A stretch of 64,000 nt of DNA from Trichuris trichiura (Eukaryota > Nematoda > Enoplea > Trichinellida > Trichuridae): positions 5,952,001 to 6,016,000 of the forward strand of contig JBAJFE010000014.1 of the NCBI GenBank assembly GCA_037903355.1, in the 5' to 3' direction. This document shows, piece after piece, positions 46,701 through 58,129 of the stretch. A model generated the notes under the pieces. That model was given only the letters and a program-made list of their open reading frames with translations. It had not been told where the DNA came from and did not search any database. Position numbers and translations under genes: made by a program. How positions within the stretch are numbered: the stretch's first letter is position 1; each line of letters opens with the position of its first letter.

Positions 46701-46880
46701 GCCATACTGTTATACTATTATTTAAACCTAAACATAAGGCTTAAATTTCGGCTTAGATTTAAGTGTGCACATCTGGACATCCAGAAAGTTTGCCAATTGA
46801 GGTGGGGCAGGACAGCCAGCAACTTTCCAGAAAGGAACCTGCATTTAGAATGGGCTGTTTACGGGAAGGGAGGCCGAAGT
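46700..46880 (+). repeat. Dispersed repeat fragment with AAACCTAAACATAAGGCTT motif
   Basis: Shares CCTAAACATAAGG with the element at 5882-6144 and GAAAGGAACCTGCATTT with the foldback right arm (14517-14533). Part of the same repeat family. Confidence 0.5.
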
Positions 46881-47330
46881 TTAACTTTCCACAGCACATA
46901 AACTGATGCTAATAGGTTATGATTACAGTTCACACACACGCACGAGAAGGTAGCGCATATGCACGTTACAGCCACTGTAGGGTATCATATGCTCGTCCAA
47001 TTCATCGCCCAAAGCAACGAACAAAAACGTAGAGCTTTATTTACAATACAATGAACAAAATTGTCAAATTTTATTTACAGTAGACGTTTAGCAACGACTC
47101 CATATCTAAGTGCCGCTCGGGCTCTTTCCAAGCTACTGCATATTTCCTGCTCATTTCTACAAGACCTGCGATAGAACTGTTCGCTTTGGCAGTTGTAATT
47201 TTGGTGGCATCTAATACCTTTTAGCAAAATCGTGAACCCATGGTGTCATTGCTCCACGAGTATACCAGCAGGACAGTCATCTTGAACACCAACTAGTGTC
47301 CTGTGAAGGACGCATTAAATGCTCGTCAAA

Positions 47331-47365
47331 CGCGCGCGCACACACACATACAAACACATATGTAT
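47331..47365 (+). repeat. Short CA/CG-rich microsatellite
   Basis: GCGCGCGCACACACACATAC then CACATAT; purine-pyrimidine alternation over about 30 bp. Confidence 0.7.
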
Positions 47366-47379
47366 GCGCAAAACCCTGC

Positions 47380-48690
47380 CGCCATTTAAAATTTCGTTCT
47401 TTTGTTAAGCATTTTCATTACTTTGCATTCATATGGGTAAACCATTTGAATGCACATTGTGTTTCTGAGTTTAAGAAATAAACTGTTCTCCAATTGTTTC
47501 TTTAAATGACTCGAATTAGTCATTCCTAGTTGCGGCTACCTGTCCAGCATTGCATGCAGTAAACAACTGTGACTACGTATCGACGCTCGGAAATGTTTTA
47601 ATTCTGGAGCCTTAAACGCCTTAAAATTCGGATAAAGCAGAGCGATTAGCTTATTAACCACTTAAAAGCAATTAGCGATGATAAGCTACAACATTATTTA
47701 GGGAGCCTGGGCGTCAAATCCGCTGCACATACAGTATGGTGAATACGGTTTTGACAGTGTTAACCTATGTTTTATGTCCTTGAGGTCGGGTCAAATGTTC
47801 AAGACAGCTATAAATGTATACAAAAGTAAGTAACCTTGATGTCTGAAAGGTCCTGTACAAATTTTTTGTTTTATTATTTCTCTAGCACGCTTGAAGCATT
47901 GCGCGTTGACAGTCGTGTGAAACTAGGGATACTTAGGTCACGTACTGAGATAATAAGGCAGCATCGCAAGGAAACACTAAGCGATTATGAATTTGTGGAT
48001 TGGCTTTTATTTTCGCGCCGTTATGTTGCGTTATCATTTTTTACGGTGAATGTACCGAACTTTTGAACTGCATTTGTACCCGTTGTCACCATCTTTACAA
48101 TGATTCGCTGTTGTTATGAGGTTAATGACAGCTTGGATTTTTGCTGTTTCATTCCCACTTGGCATACTGTAACTCAAAAAAATACCGAAAATGCAGGTTC
48201 TGACGGCGACACTTTAATCTCGCACTTTGTTGAACGAGTACTCTGTGTCATTATGCAAATCCTTAAGCTCATCTGCGCACTTAATGTTAACCATTCTGGT
48301 TGACCGTGTCTTACGCATTCGTGTCGAATGCGGGCATCTGTCAGTGAGTAGTGAAAGCGGCAGCGTTAACATACTTCTACATGAGTACTAACAGTAGCTG
48401 GCTTAATTCTTTGCAGACTAATAAGTTAATGAGTAATTCGTCTTCAGTTTTTGTTGGTCATCTAAGCCCAAGCCAAGGCTTAATACACCTGAGACGTTAC
48501 TTGTGCTTTTCTTCGTAAAGTGAAAACTGTAGGCCGACTGCACATTGTGTCAGTGGTTCCAGTTTTCAGTTAACGTAGAAAAAACATGGGTAACGCCTCA
48601 ATTGTGTTGAGTTTTGGTTTAGGAAACCAACAGAAACTGGTGGCGAATTACTCGTTAACTCGTGGCACGAATGTCTTGTAGGCAAGTATA
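47380..48690. other. Intergenic DNA without recognised content
   Basis: A 76-residue frame at 47836-48066 has no recognisable relatives. Nothing else seen. Confidence 0.3.
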
Positions 48691-48695
48691 CGCAC

Positions 48696-49130
48696 CATAG
48701 ATGCTGCATGCGTAGCTATGAACCCTTTGCATCAAGAATATCCTGTTCATAAGCAATGTATGACGTATGTATGCCATATATACGCGTCAGATATTTCCAA
48801 TATGCAAAGTACAACATAGATACTGCCTGCATGCCTTAGAGAAGGTAGCCATCCTGAATACCTTCTTTATGTGCAACTTAAACTATATGTGTCATGGATT
48901 CCATGCATCCACTTATAAATACCATAGATACTGTATCCATACCTAAGAGATCATTTATCGCAAGTATTCTGCTTATAAACAAGCTATACTGCGTGAACAC
49001 CGCAAATTCCATGAATATCTTGTTTGTATATGACATACAACTTCGCGTTACGCGTATGTTATAGAAACTTTGGAGAACAGAAAATGTCTTACGTTTAAGT
49101 AGCATGTACTGCATGCATCCTGTATATGGT
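48696..49130 (+). repeat. Degenerate tandem repeat, unit about 108-119 bp
   Basis: CATAGATGCTGCATGCGTA at 48696, CATAGATACTGCCTGCATG at 48815 and CATAGATACTGTATCCATA at 48923 start successive units; each is followed by a TTCATAA/TTATAAA-type block and a second ATGCATCC-like block. A weaker fourth unit may follow to about 49130. Confidence 0.5.
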
Positions 49131-50218
49131 ATACTACGTGCTGGCTGCACAGTTACTACACATGGGCACATGGTTCCACTGGTACTGTTAAAAGTCTTAG
49201 CGCTGTGAGCGGAACGAGTTAGTTCCTAAGGCTTCGCATCTATCTGATTTTTGGATTAAAGCTGCTATGTTTAATTCTGTTTGACTTGGTTTGGCGTACT
49301 TCTGCTTAACATGGAGTTTTACACGGTTAGAAACCAAATTTTCAGTTACAAATGTCTTTTCTTGTAACTATAGCTCCCTAGTTGAGCTACCCGAAATTGA
49401 TCAATGGAGAGCTCTCACGAAATAAAATACTGTTTCCTTTCTTTTCCCTAGAGTTCTACTATTGCACACCTGCTTTTCTTTCATAATTTTGTCCAACTTC
49501 TTTGTTCTACGTCTTCGACTTAACAAAAGTGTGTATCCTTCCAGCGAGCCGAGAGATTATCGATTTACAGTTAAAAACCGTAAAGTGCAGCAGTGCGCTG
49601 TTCATAGTGTTTGTACCTCGTTTATATATTAGACTTTTACAGGCGCATAAGAACACGTAAAGACGTGGTATATGCTTGGGTTTCGGGAAAGCCTTCTCAA
49701 CCAAAAGCAGCGAGTAGGGTAGTGCGAGATGCATGGAATTTCGAACTTGTCCGCTTGCATGATGTAATTATAAAAGCAGTAGCTAGGTCTTTGTACCTTT
49801 ACGCTTTGGGAAATGTAGAAAAGTCGTTTGCAGTTACAGTAGAGCCTATAAGTTGGCTGCCCAAAGAGCTGTAACAAAGTGATCATCATAGGGAGATAGT
49901 GAACTTGAAGGAATTGATTTACCCTACCGATACAAACGTGCACTTTACTTTATTTTGGAAGTTTTCTTGGAGAATGTCGGGTACAATCAAAACTCGGTGC
50001 AGCGATTCATACAAAATCAATAGAACAGTGAACCGACTTTCTCACTGTTTAATCGTTCTTTTTGAAATGAGCCAATTTTGCTCTGCCTCTTATTCTTAGT
50101 ACAAGCGTAAGTGCTAAAAGCATTCTCAGTACTAGTTGTATCACTTAGTCTATTCTTGCATTTTTCAGCAGCAAATGGCTTTGCATTAGCAGACGGCAGA
50201 TGTCCTCTCTTAGCAGTA
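49131..50218. other. Intergenic DNA without recognised content
   Basis: Frames at 49611-49874 (+) and 49629-49943 (-) overlap; neither resembles a known family. Confidence 0.3.
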
Positions 50219-50220
50219 TA

Positions 50221-51710
50221 CAGTAGGCCCTCGTTATTCGCGGTTTTTGGTTCCAGGACTTTCCGCGTAAAGTCAAGTCCCCTGCGCAAAATATAGAATC
50301 CTTTGTAAATAACATGCGCGCTTTCTCGTGTACACTACAAATAGACACGAAATTGCTCGTAGTTACTAATATCAATTAGTGTTAAATAAATAGTTTAGTG
50401 AAGAACATATTAAAGAAAATAATGACATTCAACTATCCAAAAATATATTGGAATGCGAATTACTTTCAGAATACACTGTTTCAGCTGTACGCGAAATATA
50501 CAGGCTTTTATTGTTACGGTATTGCCCCGTTATTTCAGTATAAACAAAGTTAGTACGAAGCTACGGACAACATCGTAACAATAAAGACTGCGTACTCCGC
50601 ATGAACTACTACAGTTCCGCGCAAAGAAACTGTTTCAATGATGTAAGCGAAAAGTAAAATCGCTGAACCTCAGCTGGCACCATTGATTCCAGTACGTCTT
50701 TACCAACAATCGTTGCTTGCACCTTCACATCAGCTTTATCTTTTACTTGAATGTTGGCTAGGTAGAAGATTTTTCAGGCGGTATGACCTTTTCCGCTGAG
50801 TGGCAGAGTTCATGCTGATGATAAGTCACTGGTGATCCGAAAGGCCTATGTTGAAAGTTAATTAACTTCTGCTGGCTGCAGAAGCAAAAGCGTTCCGGAA
50901 GCTTTGAGGCAACCATCTTCTATTGTCACCTAAGCATAAAATTCTTCTCTCAGCATTCTCAACCTTCAACAATTAAAACCCAGGTCGTATAGCAGCTGTC
51001 AGTATTGAGCAACGACTATCTTGGATGAACATAATGGGGTGACGATTCTGACATCCATTTGCACTTTTCACTAATAGAAGTGGTTAAACTATGCTGCAAA
51101 TTTCATTTTTTTTACTTAAAATTGTTGCACACAAACGACATTTCAAGTTCAGTAGACTAAGCTGTGCTGTTAGCATTTTCAATCTTTGCTGTTGTTAACA
51201 GACTTCTTAATCTATCAAGCAGGCAATTAGCTTAAGCAAATTTAAAACTTTGCTGCATTAAGCGATCTTACAATGTTTCTTCAGAAAACGTATGCAGCCT
51301 TTCTGAGACAGTTAATATTGAAAACTTAACTGCTTCTATGGGTAAGGAAGTTCATTACTATTCATAAGCCATTATGATTTAAGAAATTGACTTACAATAG
51401 CATGAGGCACCTAAGCTTAATTTGGGGTAATGAGAAACTAAAAGCAACAAGTGAGTGATAGCTCATTGGAGTAACACGAGGTATTAGCATTACGCGCAGG
51501 GTTGAGAAGACATAAGAATAGAAAAAAACATTTTCTCAGGCCACGTCATGGAATCCTACCACTACATACACAAAAAAGGATACTGCGCTGCTATCATGTT
51601 CAGCAGCGGTTCGTCAATCTCTGCTAAAAATTAAGTCATTGCTTTCTAAAGACAAACCGCGTTGAGTCAAATCCGCGAATAAAAAGACCGCGTATAACGA
51701 GGGCCTACTG
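50221..51710. mobile_element. Non-autonomous Tigger-like element, 1,490 bp
   Basis: Ends CAGTAGGCCCTCGTTATTCG and the complement ...CGTATAACGAGGGCCTACTG, flanked by TA on both sides (50219-50220 and 51711-51712), as for pogo/Tigger. No convincing transposase remains inside. A stretch at about 50508-50640 resembles the flanks of palindrome F and is a nested relic. Confidence 0.85.
50508..50640. repeat. Relic of the palindrome-F family inside the Tigger-like element
   Basis: TTGCCCCGTTATTTCAG, then CGTAACAATAAAGACTGCGT and a CCGCATGAACTACT block match 44373-44400 and 44515-44570. The ribozyme core is not recognisable here. Confidence 0.5.
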
Positions 51711-52204
51711 TATATGCTTTCTGTACATCATGTACACTGAAAAAAAGTAATACATCTAAGTAGCAAAGCATATATCTTCGATCCCGTAGTGCATAGCGGG
51801 CTCAACTGCTGAAGTTATAGAGAACAGGTTAATACTGTATATCATAGTACAAGTGGTCAGTACACAACTTACAGCAGTGGGCAACACACACAGCTTTGCA
51901 CTGAATACGTGTGAGTCAACTAACCCGTGAAATTCGGTTAAGCTAGGAGGAGGAGGTGGTCAACTTTTGGAGGTTCTACTGTTTTTTTGCTAGGTAATCA
52001 GTCATTTCGATACACGCATACTGAATAAACATTTCTGTTCTATATTAACGTTCCACACGTTGCTGAAAGTAACTCACTGTAGTAAGAATAATACCAGATT
52101 GTTTTGGAGTTATAACTTTTTGGTACGGGACCATAGGTTTTCATGTTTGGATTGTTTGTACGGAGCTTGTCCCGTTGAAAAATACAAAACACTCTAATGT
52201 TAGG

Positions 52205-52240
52205 CGTAGCTTTCGGGCTGCGCGTGACCCGTCCTCAGCG
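52205..52240 (-). ncRNA. Hammerhead-like motif, palindrome C, minus copy
   Basis: On minus: CTGAGGA core, GGGTC...GCCC-type stem with one mismatch, GAAAGCTAC. Confidence 0.55.
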
Positions 52241-52312
52241 ATTCTAAAAACTGATGGCATGAACGTTGACTTGATGTTTTTTTAAGTCCATTAATGACGT
52301 TAAGTTTCAGTA

Positions 52313-52351
52313 CCGCTGAGGACGGGTCGTCACTTGTCGCCTGAAAGCCAC
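52313..52351 (+). ncRNA. Hammerhead-like motif, palindrome C, plus copy
   Basis: CTGAGGA core at 52316-52322, GGGTCG...GCC-type stem-loop partly disrupted, TGAAAGCCAC. Confidence 0.45.
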
Positions 52352-52766
52352 GGCCTACCATTAAAAGTTTTTTGTATTTTTCAATGGGACCAGCTCCGTA
52401 CAATTTAAACAAAAAGATTGTTGTGGTAATTGTACTTTTTACAGTGTTCTGCTTCAACACGAGTGATATGGAATCCAATATTCATGGTGATTTTTGAAAG
52501 CATGTGTTGACCTATTGGCTGGAATTTTTTGGGCTAAGATTATCCCACAACTTTAGTTGCAGAAAGATTATTCCCATTTAAATGCAGCACTGAATTTAGT
52601 TCGACTGAATGTGAAATAAAGCTGCATTTTCTGCAGAGACGCTAATCAGCGACTGTTGCGGCGTCGTTGCGGAATTCAAGAGGCTTCTAGGCTTTCCTCA
52701 GTTCATCGACAGAATATCACTTCGACGTGAAGAACATTTTTAAGTAATTCTGATTATTTAAATCAA

Positions 52767-55700
52767 GTGGAAACAATGGAAAATTCGGAGGATCGCACGC
52801 CTAGCGCAGCACTAGAAATTGGTCAAGGAAATTTGTTTCAATGCCCTGCATGTGATTATCGCTGTTTGAATTCCGATGAAAGACAAAAGCATTATAACCT
52901 TTGCCATAAGGAAACTTCTAGTACCATTTGCAACGAAGCCGTTAGTATTTCTAATTGGCACTCTTCCCAGAGTTTCAACGAAGGCTCTTCTGTGGTTGAT
53001 TCTCAAGTGAGCGATAATGTGATTCTTTTAACTAAGCAATTAATCGTTATTTTATGCAGGACTTGCCAGTGAAAAATGATACCCGCAACTTTGCTAGCAC
53101 AGTTGCGCAAGATAAACAAATAATTGAAAATAACAGTGACGCAAATGCGGCAGTCCATTTGGCAAGCAGAGATAGTGATGCAGAACAAAAGCGTTTTACA
53201 TTACAACCATCGGTCGATGTCCACTCAACGGTGGAGCAAGTTAAAGTGCTACCTTCCTCGGCGTGCTCTTCGCTTGAGTGTGCGGTGGATATTGACTTGA
53301 CAATAGAGGGGAACGAAGTCGGACCAAGTTCAAATTGTTTTTCTCCACTATCTTATATCACTATTGATTCAACACAGGATTGCGCAGAGCAGAATGGTTT
53401 TATTGCACGTGCATCCAACGCTTTAATGTCGAAGAAAGCTGAAGCTGAAGCAATAATGCACACAGAAAACTCATCGATGAATTGTCTTCTGAATGATGGC
53501 ATCACAGCAGCGGAGGAGTTTGCCTCCAAGTCAACTCCTTCATTAGTACCACAAGTCTTCTCACTTCCCAACCAAGATGATTCACGAAAATCTTTGGATG
53601 CAGGAGAGCAGCGTGTTGGTATTGTGCATCCAGTTATCACTGCCATCACATGTACCGTAACGCCGACTGCTCGTAATACCAGTTCCACTAGCAGTTATTC
53701 GGAATCTGATGGAACAGTTCTACAGTCATCCTCAGGTACGGTTTCGGCTGTTGAACCAACTAATGAGCCGGATTCATTACCTGTGAACGCTTCTGAAGGC
53801 ATTGCCACATTACCGACCTATCCGCACACCAGTTCTTCTTCAGGTAACGTAGTTATTTCCAGTGCTATCTTCTTTTGGCCGTTTTGAAGTGTGACTCGCT
53901 ACATCTTGGATGCGAGTTAAACATTGTGTTATAACTAGCACACTTAAGGCAGAGTGTGCGTAACAGGATTATGCATTATTATTTGAGGTTCTTCTCAAAT
54001 TTTTTACCCGTTGTTCATTAAACGTTTATTCAAAAAAACGTTTTACGGAGCTTTCGGGTCTTCGCTTGACCCGTCATCAGCGTAAGTTGTACTGCCCGTC
54101 GGGTCGGTCTTTATGGTTGCAAGCCGCCCCATCCGACCAACTTTGGCAGAGACCTACTGCCGTCAGCTCTATCTTGAGCCGTCAGGTATCGGTCCCACCT
54201 AGTCAGTCAGACGGCGCAGCGAGCTTTCAACCGACCTTCCATGACGGCGGCACACGAACAAATGAGGACCAACGAGCATCCAATCAACGTTTGCCCGTTT
54301 GTTTTAAACAAACGAACAGGTTTTAAACATGCTTTCCTGCCACTCAGCCTTCATTGTTGCTCGTCCCTCGTTGTCCTCCTCTTTTTTTCTTTTTTTTCTT
54401 TTCTTTTCCTTCTTTTTTTCTTTGCAACCATAAAGAGCGACCCGACAGGCGGTACAATTTACGCTGATGACGGGTCAAGCGAAGACCCGAAAGCTCCGTA
54501 AAACGTTTTTTGAATAAACGTTTAATGAACAACGGGTAAAAAATTCCGCGAAAATTTTAGATTAAAAAAAATTAAATAAATTTTACGATTTTTTATTATT
54601 AGATTAAAATTTTAGATTAAAAAAAATTAAATAAATTTTACGAAAAAAGAAAAAAGAAAAGGAGGTTCTTCTCACGTCTTTTTCTCTTTTTCGTGTACTG
54701 CGTATATCTGTATTTAAGGGGAGCAAATGCTTTTCCAACAATTGCGTGCTGTATTTTTTCGTAACGATCCTTTATCAGTTCGCTGGTAAAGCGCTTGTCT
54801 CGTCTACTTACGGCTACACACCTACACCAGCAAACGAGAAAAGCCAGGAAAAGATTTTCAAATGAGAAGAAATACGCGCACTTAATATTAGGGCTCTTAT
54901 TACCTTGGACAAGCTGTACTCCTTCGTTCTCTGTTTAATCAGTTGCAGAGTTTGATTAGGTTGTTGCTTCTCGCCGTCGCGGTAGGTCGATTGGGAGCTC
55001 GCTCTGACGTCTGACTGACCAGGTGGGGCCAGAACTCGACGGCTCACGATAGAGCTGACAGCTGCGGCCCCGGCCGAAGTTGATCAGATAGAAGCGCTTG
55101 CGACCATGGAGAGCTGCCCGACGGCGGACACCGTTCACTCCGAAGACGGGTTAAGGTAGTACCTGAAAGCTCCGTCAGGAACGTTTATAACAACAATAAA
55201 CGTGATATGAAAAAACGGGTTAAAAACCGTAAAAGTTTTTTTAATTGCAGAGCTTGGTTAAAATCTTCGAAGGCATTCGCGCATGTTTTCAGGGCCTTCC
55301 AATTGCCTTTCGAAAGTTAGGCTTATTTCCAAGCAGCACTGATTTTCCAGATAACACAAAATATTAAAACTTTTCTGAAACTTGTGGATTGTTCTGCCAG
55401 ATTCAGCCCCTTTTAAAGCGTGCTCAGAAACCTGCCGTAAATGGTGTGCCTTGAAAGTAACTATTGCGCCCTGATCTACTGGGCAGATAAGTGCAGTCTT
55501 GAAAATATAACTTTTTTTTAACTATAGGTTTTCATGTTTGAATTATTTGTTCCTACGGAGCTTGTCCCGTTGAAAAATACAAAAAATTTTTAATAGAAGG
55601 CCGTAGCTTTCGGGCCGCACCTGACCCATCCTCAGCGGTACTGAAAATTGGTGTATTAATAAAATTATTTTTCATCGGGACAAACCGTGCACGAACGAAC

Positions 55701-57220
55701 AGTTGAGATAAGTGCAGTCGTATTTTTTGGCACATTAACAACCCTTGACTCCAGATACATGTCACTAATGTATTGGTGCGCTGTCTAACGTCAAAAGAAT
55801 TCTGAAGTGGACGTTCTTCCGTTTCTAGGATAAAACAATTCAAATGCCTATCGTCCATTAGCGCCTGCGTTTTCCAGGGCTTCTTGTTATGACGATAGTT
55901 AATAGGAGATTTGTTTTTATGCCTTAAATGTATAAGATTGCCGGAGTGGTAGGTTATGAAAGTTTTTAGTTTGAATCCTGATGCATTTCTGCCGAGAAGC
56001 GGCTAGGCGGTTTATATTTTCGTTGTCCTGGCATTGTCCTGTGCTGTTGTTGAATGCAAATACGTTCAGGCATACTCTTCCAGGACAAGCTCGTTTCATC
56101 GACTTTGAATATTTGTTCTGGCAAGTATTTGTCGTCTGCAATTATCTGTTGCAACCCGTCTTTAAAAGCTACGAGACTTTGAGTATCGTCGCATGTTATC
56201 TCGCCGCTGACTTTCATGTTATGGAAATTATGTCTCTTGATGCGCTTATGCCACCTCCGACTTGTTCTAAACATTTGCACATGTGTAGGATACGCGTCCC
56301 GTTCTTTCATCGTATTAAAAAGACTGCTCACTTTTGGATGGATTGTCAAAAGGCTAAGGGTGAATTTTTTTCCATCTGACATTCCATCCATTCCATCAAC
56401 GCGTAACTTTTCCGTATCATCAACCAGACCAGTTCTATATTTACACCTGATAGCGGATCTAATCGAGGTTGATGATTCGACTGCATCAGTGGTTCGCCTT
56501 GTATGTTTTAAAATTGTCGAGATCAGAAGTGCTATGTCAATTATCAGCTTGCAGTTTCCGTGCAGTTGCAATAGCACTTGGTTTCCTCTCAAGGGTAATC
56601 GTCTTACACCTCCTTTTGTTCTTTTCAATGTACGCGCAAGATACGACAGAGGCATCTTAGGTATAATAAAATTCCATGCTTAGAGTAAAGATGTACCAGT
56701 ATTAATCCAAATTATTATATGATGCGAACAAAGTATCAGGCTTTGACATTTCCAGACCTCCCTAATGTCAGTTTACGTTTCGTACCGCAACCTCCGTATC
56801 TTTATCAGTGTGAATTACGGAACTGAGCTGAAACTTCCTATTAAGGAAAAGGATTGATGTTACTCTGTTAAACGATAATTCTCTATGTTGTAAGAAAACG
56901 CATAGTTTCAGCTACAGTGATGTGATATTAGGCCACTTGAGTGCGCTTTTGCTATTCGCAGTCTAAAAATGTTTTTCTGTAGGGATTTTTTGCTGTTGGC
57001 TGTGTTTGAAGCGCGTACTCCTCGTAGTTTGAACACTAACTATACTTTTTCAGGTTTAATGTCGGGGAATCAAAACCAATCACCAAGCGTGTGTCAGTTG
57101 TGCGGAAATAGAAGGCTTTCACGTAATGAACCAAGACTAAAACGAATGATGTCTGGGAAAGTGTGGACTTTAACCAACACTTACCGATACCTTCCCGATG
57201 AAATAACTGGGCGTAAATGA
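52767..57220 (+). CDS. Unrecognised protein with one C2H2 zinc finger, three exons
   Basis: Exons 52767-53006, 53060-53843 and 57054-57220 join in phase to 396 residues. Exon 1 holds a C2H2 finger, FQCPACDYRCLNSDERQKHYNLCH (C-x2-C-x12-H-x4-H), suggesting nucleic-acid or protein binding. Exon 2 encodes a long Ser/Thr/Glu-rich, probably disordered region ending TYPHTSSSSG. Exon 3 has CQLCGNRRLSRNEPRLKRMM, a possible second zinc site, and ends EITGRK. Splice signals are good: GTGAGC/TTATGCAG and GTAACG/TTTTTCAG. The second intron, 3.2 kb, is filled with ribozyme elements and a Tigger relic; if exon 3 is wrong, the protein would run to 53887 instead. No family name can be given. Confidence 0.6.
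54047..54082 (-). ncRNA. Hammerhead-like motif, palindrome D, minus copy
   Basis: On minus: perfect CTGATGA, GGGTC AAGCGAA GACCC, GAAAGCTCC. Confidence 0.75.
54462..54497 (+). ncRNA. Hammerhead-like motif, palindrome D, plus copy
   Basis: Perfect CTGATGA, GGGTC AAGCGAA GACCC, GAAAGCTCC; identical to the minus copy. Confidence 0.75.
54546..54660 (+). repeat. AT-rich duplicated stretch
   Basis: AAAATTTTAGATTAAAAAAA continuing to AAATTTTACGA occurs twice in tandem, about 55 bp apart. No function inferred. Confidence 0.7.
54940..55180 (+). mobile_element. Single-orientation relative of palindrome D with a ribozyme motif
   Basis: Diverged match to the complement of 54040-54310 (GAGCTCGCTCTGACGTCTGA, CTGACTGACCAGGTGGG, GATAGAGCTGACAG). 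It ends with CCGAAGACGGGTTAAGG...ACCTGAAAGCTCC at 55138-55175, a degenerate hammerhead. Shows that the palindrome unit also exists as a plain, non-inverted copy. Confidence 0.65.
55138..55175 (+). ncRNA. Degenerate hammerhead-like motif
   Basis: CCGAAGAC in place of CTGATGAC, GGGTT...TACCT stem, GAAAGCTCC. Confidence 0.45.
55508..55665 (-). mobile_element. Half-element related to palindrome C with one ribozyme motif
   Basis: ATAGGTTTTCATGTTTG, ACGGAGCTTGTCCCGTTGAA and AAAATACAAAA match the left arm of palindrome C (52130-52190). The mirror half is missing. Confidence 0.65.
55603..55638 (-). ncRNA. Hammerhead-like motif (single copy)
   Basis: On minus: CTGAGGA, GGGTC AGGTGCG GCCC, GAAAGCTAC. 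Confidence 0.55.
55917..56655 (-). pseudogene. Tigger-type transposase, N-terminal half
   Basis: A minus-strand frame of 229 codons (56655-55966) covers the CENP-B-like N-terminus and the start of the DDE domain: SAIRCKYRTGLVDDTEKL, TIHPKVSSLFNTMKE, RRWHKRIKRHNFHNMKVSGE, YLPEQIFKVDETSLSWKSMP and RTMPGQ. It then breaks into another frame (NRLAASRQKCIRIQT) and stops. It is antisense in intron 2 of the zinc-finger gene. Related to but distinct from the Tigger at 5.1-6.7 kb. Confidence 0.85.
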
Positions 57221-58125
57221 GGTACCATTGGTTTTGATTAGATCATTACAGTCACCCTGTTGTACATGCTGACGTTTTCGACAAGAACACATTCGTCAAG
57301 GCAACTGTGATGATTTGTGGCACACTGACAAAGCGGTTTTGTTGGCCGGGCTGTTCGTCAAAAGGGCGTTTCGATTTGCAGCCTAAGGTCGAGGAATGAA
57401 GTAATGTTAACACCGCTGACACGCTCAAGACAGCACCAGGTGAATCACAAATGCTCCTTTGTAATTTTGACTTGAATAATAAAAGAGTCTGACGTGATTT
57501 TGCGACAGTTCTCCGTTGGGGCACGCTAAAGATGTCACGGTTAGACGAGTTGAACTGCCAGTCGTTGATGTCTATTCTGATCTCCTTCGAGGACGCTTAC
57601 GACATAGAGCGTTCTAACCGATTTGATAGAGCCCAAATCTATAGAACGGCAAACACGTACCAACTCAAGTAACGGAATGTAAGGTTTATGTACGGGATAA
57701 CTGTTTTTAAGGAAAAGAAAGACTCTTTCGTTTTCGCTGCATTTAGGACTAACCGTGTCTCATCGTCAGTAAAACCTGGGGTAAGAAACGTAGGGTCCTT
57801 CCTGAATTTGCCACATGAACAATACCTCGGCGAATGCATGACGCGGCATCGCATGAGCTATTGTGTATCTGTTTCAAGAAAAATCTGAAAGTTAGTCCTG
57901 AAAGCTACGAAAGCACGAGTTTTTTCGTGACTTTTTGGCTCTCTGCCCACAGCTTCTGACGAAGACAAAATGATTTGGTCCTATCCTTGATGGACGTGCT
58001 CCCATTTACGCAATTGCAAATAGCCATAGAATGACACTTCAAATACCAACGCAGGCGGCATCATATTACATGCTGGCCTGTAAACAATCGCGTAAAAGGT
58101 GAGTGAGATGATAGGAGGATGATAT
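57221..58125. other. Intergenic DNA; polyadenylation signal candidate at 57478-57483
   Basis: AATAAA 258 bp after the stop of the zinc-finger gene could end its transcript. Otherwise only short frames. Confidence 0.3.
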
Positions 58126-58129
58126 GTGC

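Larger units (their letters stand above)
52118..52440. mobile_element. Palindrome C: foldback with two ribozyme motifs
   Basis: The left end GGTACGGGACCATAGGTTTT matches the PLE terminus. Arms of about 100 bp (52150-52247 and 52303-52410) share GGAGCTTGTCCCGTTGAAAA-like, AAAAATACAAAA and ribozyme blocks in inverted order, with visible divergence. No ORF of meaning. Confidence 0.75.
53999..54545. mobile_element. Palindrome D: foldback with two ribozyme motifs and long asymmetric loop
   Basis: Arms 53999-54121 and 54424-54545 are near-perfect inverted copies (AATTTTTTACCCGTTGTTCA..., GTTTTACGGAGCTTTCGGGT). The loop contains extra sequence of the left copy up to about 54340 (related to 54940-55180) and a C/T-rich tract at 54370-54425. 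It lies in intron 2 of the zinc-finger gene. Confidence 0.85.

Noticed and set aside
47331..47365. CA/CG alternating tract as Z-DNA regulatory site
   Set aside because: Ordinary short microsatellite; no gene nearby to support a role.
53353..53688. Minus-strand ORF of 111 codons inside the zinc-finger gene
   Set aside because: Shadow of exon 2, which is better supported by phase and splice sites.
56216..56683. Plus-strand ORF of 155 codons
   Set aside because: Antisense of the Tigger transposase.
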